64,000 bases of DNA from Heliocidaris tuberculata (taxonomy: Eukaryota; Echinodermata; Echinoidea; Camarodonta; Echinometridae), in contig CM046841.1 in assembly GCA_025618425.1 (NCBI GenBank), forward strand, positions 9,868,654-9,932,653, read 5' to 3'. Within the stretch, counting starts at the first letter, position 1; every line of letters begins with the position of its first letter. Positions 1 to 13,100 of this stretch are shown here, one piece after another. The notes below the pieces were generated by a model. It saw only the letters and a list, made by a program, of their open reading frames with translations, searched no databases and was not told where the DNA came from. Position numbers and translations under genes: made by a program.

Positions 1-22
1 CTGGAAAGTGATTGCAGGAAAG

Positions 23-77
23 CTAGTCTCCTTCACCTCCTCCGTAAACAAGGGCATGGCCATTCAGTCCTTCCATC
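23..77 (-). CDS. Terminal coding exon of the receptor gene
   Basis: The exon follows an acceptor (CCTTTAG, bases 84-78) and enters in phase 2. After one base completing an Arg codon it reads MEGLNGHALVYGGGEGD and stops at TAG (25-23). The 3' UTR runs off the left edge. The tail has a Tyr in a VYG context, echoing the VYG in the 3.8-kb exon; these could be phosphotyrosine sites but match neither a strict ITIM nor ITAM. In another phase the exon reads WKD then stop, so frame choice depends on the upstream chain. Confidence 0.5.
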
Positions 78-3000
78 CTAAAGGTGCAGTAGAAAATAGA
101 TATAAAAATAATAATAAATGTATACCCATAAAAATTTGCTCGGACCAAACTTCTACATTTGAATGCAATACAATGAAATCAATTTTTTTTTGGAGCACTT
201 TTAAAAAAAAAAGTCTGTCTTACAAAAACAAACAGAAACAAGAGGATTTAATTGCAGTACTTTACTATCAGCAAATTGCCCTGTTATCTAATCAGTTTGT
301 CTCCCTATGCTGATACATACTATCCCCACGTTGGAAGTTCATAACTCAAATTATTTTTGAGATATTGCGATAACAAGGCTAAACACCTCTAATTTCAGAA
401 ATTGACCTCTATGACCTTTGACCATTGACCTACTTACCCCCAAAATCTAATCAGATCATCTTAGTAGGGTGATACATACTATCACCAAATTTGAAGTTCA
501 TACATGATCCTCAAATGGTTCTTGAGATATTGCAATAACGAGGCTAAAACATGTAATTTCAGAAACAGATTTCTATGACCTTTGACCTACTTACCCCAAA
601 ATCTAACCAGGTCGTCTTCGTATGGTGATACAAACTATCACCAAGTTTGAAGCCCATACTTAAAATGGTTCTTGAAATATTGCAATATACAACTTGAAAA
701 CATAATGCCTCCAGCACCACCTTGATGGGCAGAGGCATTATTTCTTCTTTTAATTAACTTAACAAGATTATGTTCTGCAAGTATAGGCATTAAAAAAAAA
801 AGGGGGGAAAAAAAGAGGAAATCTATGCTTGTATATACATGTACTTTTACTACCTTCAAAAGAGAGAGAGAAAAAACTTTTCAAAAAAACACTTACCTCT
901 GATCATTAGGGTGTGCATTGTTCGGTTCAGTGTCAGGTTGTGGGTTTCCAGTAACTATCATATTGTGTAGGGAAAATTGGGAAAATCTATTAGTTTAGTA
1001 TAATTATGCTGGAGATGTAATTATCAATAGATGGCATCAGATTTCACTGATCATTATCTCTCTCAGTATATATGAACGTTCTATTCTTATATTGTTTTGG
1101 GGAGATAGTTTTTAAACTGGGTTGTTTAAGGCCAAGTCCACACAAATATCAAATTGATTTGAATACATAGAGTAAAATTAAACAAGCATAACAGTCAAAA
1201 TTTTACTGAAATCGGATGTAAAATAAGAAAGTTAGGGCATTTTGAATTTTTGCATTATTTCATGAAACAGTGATATGCATAACATGGGCGGTATGCAAAT
1301 GAATGAACCGATGATGTCACACACTCACTTTTCCATACATGTATGTATTTTATTATATGAAATTTCAAATATTTCAATTTTTATGGATATGATAGTAAAG
1401 AATGTCTCCCTTGTATCAAAATAATTTACAATAATGATGATTTTACAAGTTCCATAAGGAGTCAAACCATATGTTAACATTATTGAAGCAAAAAATTGAA
1501 ATATATGATATTTCATATAATAAAATACATAAGGAAAAGTGAGTGTGTGACATCATCAGTTCACTCATTTGCAAACCGCCCATGTTTAATATGCATATCA
1601 CTGTTTCAAGAAATAATGCAAAAATTCAAAATGCCGTAACTTTCTTATTCTACATCCGATTTCAATAAAATTTTCACTGTAATGCTTGTTTAATTTTACT
1701 CTATTTATTCAAATCAACTTGATATTAGTGTGGACTTGGCCTTTAAAGGAGCATGAAACCCTGGAGAAAAATCATTTTTAATGAAAAGAGAGGATAGAGA
1801 GAAGCAATTCAAAAAAAGTTCCATCAAAATCGGTTACGAAATGAGAAAGTTATGAAAGTTTGAAAAGTCTAAATTTACTTTCTATGGCGATCCTAAAATT
1901 GGCAATGTTGCTTCAAAGTGACAGGTTTAGTAGTACAACTCTCCATATGTTTTGTACACAAAATTTCATATTTTCCCCACTATCTCTCAAGGTGCAGCTT
2001 GTCTCCTTCTTACCTCAAGATATATGACGGGAAAATGTATTTGACACAACATATGTTGAGTTCACAAAAAGACGAGCAGCATCGTCAGAGATAAGGGAGA
2101 AAATATGAAATTTTGTGTACAAAACATATTGGGAGTTGTACTACTTACTAAACCTGTCATTTTGAAGCAACATTGCCAATTGGAGGATCACCATAGAAAG
2201 TAAAGTGAGACTTTTCAAACTTTCATAACTTTTTTATTTCATAACCGATTTTGATGGAACTTTTTTTAAATTGCTTCTCTCTATCCCCTCTTTTCATTGA
2301 AATGGATATTTCCCCAGGGTTTCATTCTCCTTTAAATAGCCTATAAGGAAGGTACTAGAATATAGTCACTGCCTGGACCATCCCCATCACTTCATTACAT
2401 GCATCATTACAACATAATGTGAAAGCCTTTATAGCATACATCTTTTTCATACCAAGTTTACAAGAATCCGATTACCGTTGCAATTAGTTGCAAAGTCACA
2501 TGAACTTTTGTGACTTCATCTCAAAATTAAAACGGTGAGTTATAAACCCATGTTCGATAACAAACTGATTTTCTTTAAAGATTTAACTTAAAAAAATGGG
2601 TATTTTATTAATTTTTCAGAGGCTCCAAAGACAAGGGTAGGGTACTAAGATCCCCTTTAACATTTATTTTACTGGAGGTCCAACTTTATCTCCCATGTGT
2701 TAGTGTATCTTTTAACAAAAAGTCTATGAAAATACAACAAACTGTTACACAGTCACATGACATTTTGTGACCTCATATCAGCCCAAAAGGGAGAATGTCT
2801 GAATACTGACACAAAAACTAGTAGGAAACTTTGACACACTCTTAATCAATTAGATTTTGCTCTCCTAATTATTATCTATTCTACTAGAATACTGACTGAG
2901 AAGACCCCCTCAACAGCAGGACTTGAAGAAATACAAAACTGAAATTATTTCAAATGTTTTTCTTTCGTATAAATATTCATAAAGGTTATAGGGGACTTCT

Positions 3001-6000
3001 AGAACATAATCGAATTTCCAAGACCTTTGTTCATTCAAATATAAATAGAAACATCTGCATAAACGTATATAATATGCATACATTTAATACTAAACAAAGA
3101 AAAAGTAGATTTATTTAAAACAACTGATTTATGCTGTTCTTTCATCTCGAGGCCTGACAAATTTTATGGTGATCCATCACAAGGGACAAATAGACAAGAA
3201 TTAATCTTTAATCAGGAAAACATAATCATCTAACCTGAAAATGAGAAAATACTGTTTTCCATTCTTTCTATTACTGGATATTTTTATAGCACTCATATCC
3301 ACCACGCAAGGTGCTTAAGGCCCTCTAATATTACCCCAGCTCTAAGCTGGGTTACCTATTTCGGTACTCACAGAATTCAAGGAATTTCTTCCTACCGGTA
3401 CCCATTTAACATCTGGATGATCCTTCTATACAAAAAAATACCAAAATTCATCTTTTTCTGGCTAATATGAGGTCACAAAAGGTCAAGTGACTCTAACTGT
3501 AGGTTCGAAGCTGGTATCCAAAGAAGCATATTAGGCTTCAGAAAAAAGGCATGAAACCAATCTATGCAGTGATCACAAAATCCTCAAAAAAATGTAAATC
3601 AAAGAATTGGCCTTGTCTTTTCTTCAATATGACATTTGCATTCACATCTCTAAGTACTGTGAGTATTTGACATCTCGTCATAAGAATGTTAACTGCGCAG
3701 CTCCTTTCTCAATTTCCAAAAGATAAAGATGATTATTACATGTACCTATACAAGGCATTTTAGCTGCAAAATAAAAAGCCAGATTTTGCACGTACTCAGA
3801 ATCCGTTACTGGAGGGGGCAATAATTTCAATGTTGCCCTCTTCCAGGTCTTCCCCATAGACCACTGTACTAAAAAAGAGGGCAACATTTTGCCATATTCC
3901 AAGTGCATACGCGCAGTGCACAAGTTTAACCAATAGCACTACAGTGCCTCCTTTTAGTGACGTTTCTGCATATCTATTGACCCAGAGTGTTAGGAATTAC
4001 ACATTATACATGAGCAGATAGAGCAAAAATCACAGATAAGTTTGAGTTTATTTCCAATGCAGTATGTTGTGCCATTCACAAATAAAAGCAATTTAATTGT
4101 AACTAATCATTAAAGTCTCTAACTTAGCAATATGGAGTAAAATATATAATCCCTATTTTCATGTACAAATTGGCATTTTCATTCACATTAGTGAATTTAC
4201 ATTTTTGTTTTTCAATCTAAGTAGAAGTGGAAAATAAGAATAACTGTTGCCAACTTGAGGAGGGAAAACAGATTAATTTTGACCATAACAAAACTCTGAA
4301 CTGCTATGGGTTAAGTGTACAAAGGCTAAAACAATGGATACGTGTGGTAACAATTTAAGTCACAATTGCTTGGCCCAGACTAAACAACTGTATGAATAAC
4401 CTGAAATCAGAGGAACTGACAGGCAAACAGACTTGTTTGTAATTGCTACAAAATAGGCATATACACAATATAGATAATAATAACAATATTGGCTAGCTCT
4501 ACTTTCGGTGAATATCGAAAATATTACCCTTAAAAGAACCATATTGCCCTCGGCTTCGACTCAGGCCCTGAGTCGAAGCCGAGGGCAATATGGTTCTTTT
4601 AAGGGTAATATATTCTGATATCCCTCAAGGACAGTCAATATTGGTCATACACGTATGACTGAATTGTGAAAGAAACTGTCTGAAAGCAATTGGGAAAGAC
4701 TGATTGTGTAATACTAGTCTGGGAACCTGTTCCGAAATAATCACCCCAATTTACATATGAGATTTGAACCTTAAAGTACTAATAACTCAGACCATCCATG
4801 TCATTCACAAAAAGCTTGTCAGCTCAACAAAGCCGCCGGGTTTGGCCCCTAGAGCCCCCCAAAGGGGCCCAAAAGTCTGGTTGATTTCAACCCATCTAAC
4901 ATATGCGCCAAACTTTGTCAGAAGGAAGGTGTATGTCTATACATTACCAAAACACAAAAACTGATAAAATTTTCTGTTGGGATGGGTTGTCAGACTGCTC
5001 CTAAAAATTGGGGGAAATTTTTCCCCTTAAGGCCCATGGACCAAATTTTTTCAGAAGGAAGAGGTATGGGTGTACATTACAAAAATATAAAAACTGACAA
5101 AAATTTCCATTGGGAAGGGGGTGTTAACACGCCCCTGAAAAAACATCAAAGTCCCCCTAACAATAACTTATTATTGAAATGATCATTTGACACCAAATTG
5201 CAACCCAAGAGTTGACAAGCTTTTTGTGAATGACATTAAATGGTCTAAGTAACTTTAAGGGGTCAAATCTCATATGTAAAATGGGGTGACTATTTCGGGA
5301 CAGGCTCCCAGACTAAAATCGACCGAGGGGTTGATTTTTGTGTGTGCAATTTTAACCCTCAAAAACGCAATTTCTTATGCACTTTACCCGTACAAAATTT
5401 ACAAAAGAGCATTTCAATTGAGTGAAAGATTTTTGAATTTGAAACATTGACAAATGGTATTCACTTCGTCTCCAAATGAGGTGCAAAATCAACAAACCCT
5501 AGAGAAACATTCTAGAGAAATTTAGCAAGGCAACTCAAAACGTATTTATTCACTTATTTATTTAATCTTTTTTTTTTTGGGGGGGGGATGCTTAATTGTT
5601 GAACTTTTGCAAAATCCTATTTCATACACTTTAACCTACATGTATACTGGTACACATTATTCCACAAGAGGCTGATTCAAATTATCTACCAGGAAGCAAG
5701 GCAATGAGAATAACATTTTTCTTTCAAATTCTGAACCCTTTAAAACACTATTTACAAACGGTATATAGTCGGCATGAAATAATGAGATCCTGAATTAATA
5801 TATGTGAGGGAGCAAAGCGACTGAGCTTTAGAAAATTTTCGCATTTTTAACCCTCTAAAACACTTTCTAATGCACTTTACCGTGTGGATTGGGAGGGGGG
5901 AGCATAATCCTTAAGGATCATAATTTTTCCTCCATTTCTCTCCTTTCTCTTTCTCTCTTTTGCTTGTTTTGCATCCCCTCAAAGTGCTGCCCTGGGCAAG

Positions 6001-9000
6001 TGCTCCCCTGCCCTGAACATTCAACAGACAATATACAAGGTAAATCACTCTAATCTCCATTACAAAGTGTGAGCAAAAGTTGTGATTACTCTGTGAATAC
6101 ACACTGTGTCATGCACATGTATTTTTGGGGGTGTGTGTTCGTGTTTATAGAACAAAAATTACGACAGAAAATCAACTGTTTTGTTGCCTTGAGTTGTGAG
6201 GGAAACCCTTCTCAATTTGTGCATGATTGCAGCTGGTGCAGAGTACATGTATGTGTTTACGAGTCATTCACATCAGTTGAGTTATGGAAGCCTGTCTGGT
6301 CGGCTTTCATTGACTCTTGCACTTTGCAATGTCCTTTATTGTACCCCATTTAATGGGACATCTTTGCTACATTATTCTTTGTCAAAATGCCATGATAATT
6401 CTGTTCTGACAAATATCTCATTATAACTGTGCTCATTGTAAGCATGTTGCATTGCACCACAGATTAGCATGTGGAAACTTTTGGGACCAAGAGATTACCC
6501 TCTTTATAACAAAACCTTGTTGTATCTGTGCTCGTATCAAGACTTGAGAATGCCCTGTATTATATGTAAAACAATTTAATGAGTTAATATACAAATATAC
6601 AATGGCACTCGAGGATCTGGCTAAAACTATTCCGAGAATGAGTCATTGTATATTTGTTTTATATCCGTCATCTTGAACAAAAACTTAATTCTACTCATCT
6701 ACTTGATCATCTGCACTGTACATGTAGGTACGATAGACCGCACAGCACGTATACACTGAACAGTTACATGCATGTATTTCCTGATTCATGTCAAATTTGC
6801 CTCAGCCCAAGTTTTGAATGAAATAGATGGTCAAACCAAGGTTGGTTGAATGGTCCCCATTCCAGTTGAATGCACTTTTTAATACACAAATAATGAAAGT
6901 ACCTCCTGAACACCATTCAGCCCAAACTTAAGAAGATTTTAATGTGGTTTTAAAAAATGGCTAGTGCTCGGTCATCCATGATCGCCTTTTGGTGAGCAGC
7001 CCATCAAATTAAAGATGACATTATTCAAAAGATTCAAAAGATTCAAAGTTTATTTCACATCGCTTTAATAAAACATTACAAGATGTACATTCAACAAAAT
7101 ACATAGAATTTTTTTTTATCAAACTATCATACATAATACAGAATACATTTAACCTATTTGATTGTGCTTTTTAAGATATTGGGGCTTGAATATTGGTTTC
7201 CAATTGACTCACAATATATCTTTTAATATAATACGCTAAGGATTTTGGGTGTTTGGGGGGGAGACATTCGCCTATCTTCAAAAAGGTGGGGGGGACATGT
7301 CCCCCTGTCCCCCCTGGATTTGCGCCCATGCAATGGATGGACTTCTAAGTAGCCCTCGCGAAAGAAATTTTAATTTCTACACTGTTGGGAGGCATTTTTT
7401 AAAGGCCGCAGTGCCGTACATTTTCATAAATTCATTTCTAAAATTGAATTTCAGAAAGGGAGAACTCCTTCAGCTGGTGAAACAGCTCACTCTCGTACGC
7501 ATGATCGAGCATGCACACTGTTTACCGCTCAGCCCATTGCGAGGGGAGAAAGTTCAATTCATTGCACATATCTACGTACAAACTTCTCGATCAGCTTGGT
7601 TTATTTTGTTCATGTGTGTGTGTGCCTATGTTGCATGTGTCAGACTGGCCTTTGAGGGGACGTCAGTGTTTTTATTAATCGGCCTTCTCATCATGTTCAA
7701 ACTTCATCACCACAGTCATGTTCAATGTGTACTCATTGTTAAACAAGGGAAATGCCCAGGGCAGTCTCGCCTACATCACACAATTTTCACACAATTTTCA
7801 TAATCAATAATTATGGGGCACTTAAAGGGGGTACCCAATGCTGAAACAATGTTAGTTCATTTAAAAGATCATGATTTTATTAGAAGAAAATCATCTGCCT
7901 TAATTTTTTTTTTAATTCGTGTTGCCAGAAAATCCCCGAAATATGGTAAGATTTCAGGATATTTTGGCCCCTCAGCTGTGTCCCAATTTCAGCTAGGTAA
8001 CCACAATGACGTCAAAGTGATTACCTTGTCGCGCAATTATAGCAAAATGCGCGCAAGGTGTAATGCATTTTGTACAGTCTAGCGCGCAACACATCTGCAA
8101 TACGCGAACCTGGGTAACCACTTTGACGTCATTGTGGTTACCTAGCTGAAATTGGGACACAGCTGAGGGGCCAAAATATCCTGAAGTCTTACCATATTTC
8201 GGGGATTTTTCTGGCAACACGAATTTTTAAAAAAATTAAGGCAGATGATTTTCTGCTAATAAAATCATGATCTTTTAAATGAACTAACATTGTTTCAGCA
8301 TTGGGTACCCCCTTTAAGGAGTGCTGCCCCTGAGCCCCCCCCCCCCCACCCCGTGTGAGCCAGGTACCCCATTTGTATAACATAAAACCCCTTCAAGTAA
8401 GATTTGTTGGATGGTGAAGTTCACTGAAATCAAGATGTGTGTTTTTTAAATAAAGAATCAGAATATGTGTACATGAAAGAATTGCCATTGGGACACTTTT
8501 GGGATGGTGCCCCTCCATCAGACCCCTTGAAGATAATGACCTACTATACCTGAACAACTTAAAGTCTCCTTCCCCTAAGAATGATTCCTACCTAGTTTAG
8601 TTACAATCTACATGTGGCAATACATTTTACAGAAGAAGGAAAAATGTCAATTTGGTGTTACAGGCTTTTTTTTTTGGGGGGGGGGGGTCCCACCCCCCCC
8701 CCCCACTCCACTCCCTCAAGGGATACACGTAGGTACCCTATTTGCATTAATTTACATCCTCTTTGTCTACGGATAATTCTTACTAGTTTGGTTAGAACCC
8801 AGCCATGCATTTACAAAAATTCTCATTTTCACAATAGGGGCACTTAAGGGGTGCTGCCCCTGAGCCCCCTTGGAGGCAAGGTACCGTTTCAGAAATTGAG
8901 GTCTCCTTCCTCTAAGGATGATACCTACAAACTTTGCCAACAATCTTGCAACAGGGCTTAAAGAAGAAGAAGCAAATACGAATCTACATGTACATGTATT

Positions 9001-10097
9001 TTACACATGCATTTGACTTCTTCTCAGAACTTTGCTGGCAGTGGATTTCAACCAAAATTAGCAGGGATCTATACAGATGGGGGTGCCTAGGAGGTACAAA
9101 CAGATGGAGTCTCAAAAGTTAACGATAATTAATGCAAACACCTGGCAGATTATAAAGGATACATGTACAACTGAATTAATAAACTGCCCTGATTCTATGA
9201 CGCTGATGTCTGATACCGCTAAAGTAAACAGGAAAGATTTAGATATGTTTTGACATTTGAATGTTTACAATGCGCAGTTAAATTCATAAATCAACAAACA
9301 CAGAAAGTGAGTGTGCAGTTTCAATGCAAATAATTTCGATTTCATTCTGAAATTCCCCAGCCTCAGGATGAACAAGTTTTTGAGATATAGCCTTAAAAGT
9401 GTCACAAATGTACGCCTCTTTTAAGGGCAATTTTAACACCTTTCCGCTTAATATAGGCCAGGAGCCTGTCCCGAAATAGTCACTCCATTTTACATATGAG
9501 ATTTGACCCCTTAAAATTGCTAAGACCATCCGTGTCATTTACGAAAAGCTTGTCAGCTCAAACGAAGCCGCCAGGTTTGGCCTCCAAAGCCCCCAAAAGG
9601 GGCCCCAAAGTCGGGTCGATTTCAACCCATCTAACATATGCGCCAAACTTTGTCAGAAGGAAGATGTATGACTATCAGGGCATAAATTAATCGACGGCCA
9701 TCAATGCCCCTATAACTGGCCGAGATGCCCTAAAAAAAAATGATCAATTCACGGCCGAAGAGGCCGTGCCCCTTTTTTTCAAACTGGCCGTCGTGCCCTT
9801 TTCCGTGATTGATAATATCAGCGGCTATGCTCTACATATAAAGTATAAATATGTCAGATTTGTTTCATCTCGAAGTCTATAAAATCCGCGCAAACATGCG
9901 TTCGCTACATCGACTTACACCACTGATATTTCAGCTTGGCAAGCTGTAGAAGCGAGCACGAGAGCTAGCTACAATGTAGCATGAGAGAGGTACCTAGATG
10001 TAGCTATTGTGTGTGTGTATGTACATGTACATGTACATGTGTCAGATGTGTTTACAACGAGAAAGGGCGCACTGGTATGTTTACACCCCCCCGTTTT

Positions 10098-10128
<31 letters not shown>

Positions 10129-13100
10129 GGGTTGTTGTTGTTGACAATACGCGATATCGTGCATACTAGGACTGCTCGATATGGCGTACTGGGTTATTCG
10201 ATTATCGTCAGCTGTCAATATCGCCTATATAACGTCACCACCCAAAACAGTACATTTCCAGTCACCTAAAATATAGCACAACTAGAAACGGTTACCCACC
10301 CAGTCACAGACCATCACGATTCAAAAATAAATATCACATTGTATTAAACTGATTTTGAAAATTCTGATTAATAGGAAAAAAGAATTATATTTTTTCGAAC
10401 GACAACGAGATTTTTTTCATCGCTCGAAAGATGTGGTGGGGCGCGGCGCGGCGCAAGGAAGATTCAAACTTCGCGGTACAGACTCATGAATAATAAATAC
10501 CTTCGTCACCTAGATACTCAGGGCTGCTTGTTGAATATTCATGACTTTCGCCCTCTGCTGTCAAAAACATTATAATTTCTCATATTGGCTTTCCGTTCCG
10601 GAGTACGTCTTTATGTCGAAACTCCTCGAAAGTCATTATTTCTGGGAGTTGTTTTGGGTAACAATAGTATGATTTTCAAAAGCAAGGAATTGCTTGATGG
10701 TATTTTTGTTTTTTAGGTGTATTTTTGTTGTTTCAAAGCTTAGTTTGATCCAATCTCGTTCAGTATATTTGTACCTGTGCCTGCACAAAGCACAGCCTGT
10801 ATTCGGGGTGCAAGGAAAATTCAAACTTCGCGGTACAGACTCATGAATAATAAATACCTTCGTCATCGAGATACTCAGGACTGCTTGTAGAATATTCATG
10901 AGTTTGTCTTCTGCTGTCAAAAACATTATAATTTCTCGTATTGGCTTTCCGTTCCGGAGTACGTCTTTATGTCGAAACTCCTTGAAAGTCATTATTTCTG
11001 GGAGTTGTTTTGGGTAACAATAGTATGATTTTCAAAAGCAAATAATTGCTTTACGGTAATTCTTTTTTTTAGGGGTATTTTTGTTGTTTTAAAGCTTAGT
11101 TTGATCCAATCTCGTTCAGTATTTGTACCTGTACCTGCACAAAGCACAAACTGTATTCGCCCCCTAGTCGTGCTAGTGGACTACATCGTGACTTTGCTTG
11201 CGTCTTTTTCTTTGTCAAAATATTTCACTGATCCTCCACGATATCTTTCATGTTTTTTTAATGACATTTTATTCCCCTAATCATTCTAAAACCCGTTAGT
11301 TTATAGTTGTTTTTTTTTTTCTTTCTATCAAATCATAACAAAACCGGATGCATTATACATTGATATTTTGACTGAACTTAAACATTAATTACGGTAAAAC
11401 AAAAATACAACAACAACAAAAACAAAAAAAAATCAGAAAGTACATTTTCATAAACTGTTTAGAAAATAATTATTTTTTCATATACTTCATCAAAGAATAT
11501 TCTGTAGAACTTTCGAGAGAAAAATTTTGTCTGTTCTCCCATTCCTCCCCGAGATAAAAAAAAAAGAAAAAGAAAAAGAGTAAAACTAAAGTCACACAAA
11601 CATATGTACCCCGTTATCATAGAGAGAGGGGGGTGGTAGGGGGAACAGTGCCCCCCCCCCCCACTTATCCAAATACCCCCAAAGTGCCCTATTTATTTCT
11701 GAAAAATATGCACACACACACACACAAATGATATGAATAGATGCTCATAGAACATAAAATATTGATTTAAAAATCAGAGCAAATAAACAAGGATAAAAGT
11801 TAAGGCTGAATTGTAAGTTAAAATGTGAGAATGATCTGTATGTGATATTGAAGCTGCACTTGGGGTGTTGTGGTACTGTGCTAGTTCTGCAGGTCAACTG
11901 TTACAGTACATCCTCATCATTCTGTTCAATAAATTGCATTTTGATTATAAAATTATTCTGTTTAGTGCACCTACATGTATGAGGATCAATAATAATTACT
12001 TAGTAATTGAAAGTCAAGTGGCAATTCTACTAGTACATGTAATACTAGACTTGTGTAATGGGACATTGAACACGCACATTTTAATACTGTATAAGCTGTT
12101 TTTTTCGCGTACAGATATTTTCGCGACTTTGGACTAGGTAGGGAAATTCGCGAGGCTTTAATTTCACGATTTTTGTGATGTTTTTGTTACTATAAACAGC
12201 CATATATTGAAGTGGAAATTTTCGCAAGGACCGACTCGCGAAAATCGCGAAAATAAAACCACCGCGAAAATAACCACTTATACAGTATAATTACACACAT
12301 CTAAAAAAAAAGTATGCAGAAAAAATTTTGGCCTTCGATGCCCTTTTTATAAAATGATTTTGGCCTTGGTGCCCTTTGTAGTGGCCTTGGTGCCCTTAAA
12401 ATTATGAAGCATTTAAGGCCAAAGTGGCCTTGCCCTTAAAATGACGATATTTAAGGCCTGGACTATACATCATCAAAACACCAAAAGTGACCAAATTTTC
12501 CATCGGGATGGGTTGTCAGACTGCCCCTAAAAATTGGGGCAAATTTTTCCCCTCAAGGCCCATGGACCAAATTTTGTCAGAAGGAAGAGTTATGGGTGTA
12601 CATTGCAAAAATATAAAAAACTTACAAAAATTTCCATCGGGAAGGGGGTTAACATGCCCCTGAAAAAACACCACAGTGCCCCTAAACCCAGATTTGCTGC
12701 CCAAAATGCTCTCGATGTAGAGAAAAAAAACTTTTTTTTTTTTGCATTGTCTCATTCAATTCATGGCAAATTTACAAAGTACAATCTTGAGTATTGCAAC
12801 TTTCTTGGGGTAAAATTTGGTGTCAAATGATCATTTTAATAATAATTTATTAAACTGTAAAAATTGTATTGCTTTCTCAAAAGTAGTCAAATTATATTGT
12901 CAGGATTATGTAAACACACCCATTGTCCATCTGCACCTGTTTGGCAAGGCATAATAGAGAGCTTGCAAAGTATTTGTGTAATTAACACATGAATGGTAGA
13001 TTTCAGCATGGCAGCCACATAGCCCAGATACTTAACAAGCTCCTTTTTTATGTAAATTCTAATCAGCCTCTCACTGTTGATTTACATTTCACCATCTATT

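Larger units (their letters stand above)
9676..12460. mobile_element. DNA element (2.8 kb) inserted in a MITE, 6-bp direct repeat
   Basis: It starts CAGGGCATAAATTAATCG and ends CGATATTTAAGGCCTG; the termini are imperfect inverted repeats. GACTAT flanks both sides (9,670-9,675; 12,461-12,466). The uninterrupted homologue near 4,930-4,960 (TATGTCTATACATTACC) shows the empty-site structure. GGCC-rich palindromic stretches lie just inside both ends. No transposase was recognised, so it is non-autonomous or degraded. Confidence 0.65.

Noticed and set aside
3368..3433. Additional receptor exon (minus strand, KDHPDVKWVPVG...)
   Set aside because: It is open only in phase 0, which fits neither the phase-2 exit of the 13.9-kb exon nor the phase-1 entry at 954, whereas the 3.8-kb exon fits both.
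7249..7803. 184-codon plus-strand frame
   Set aside because: It begins in G-rich low-complexity sequence, shows no domain and has no splice support.
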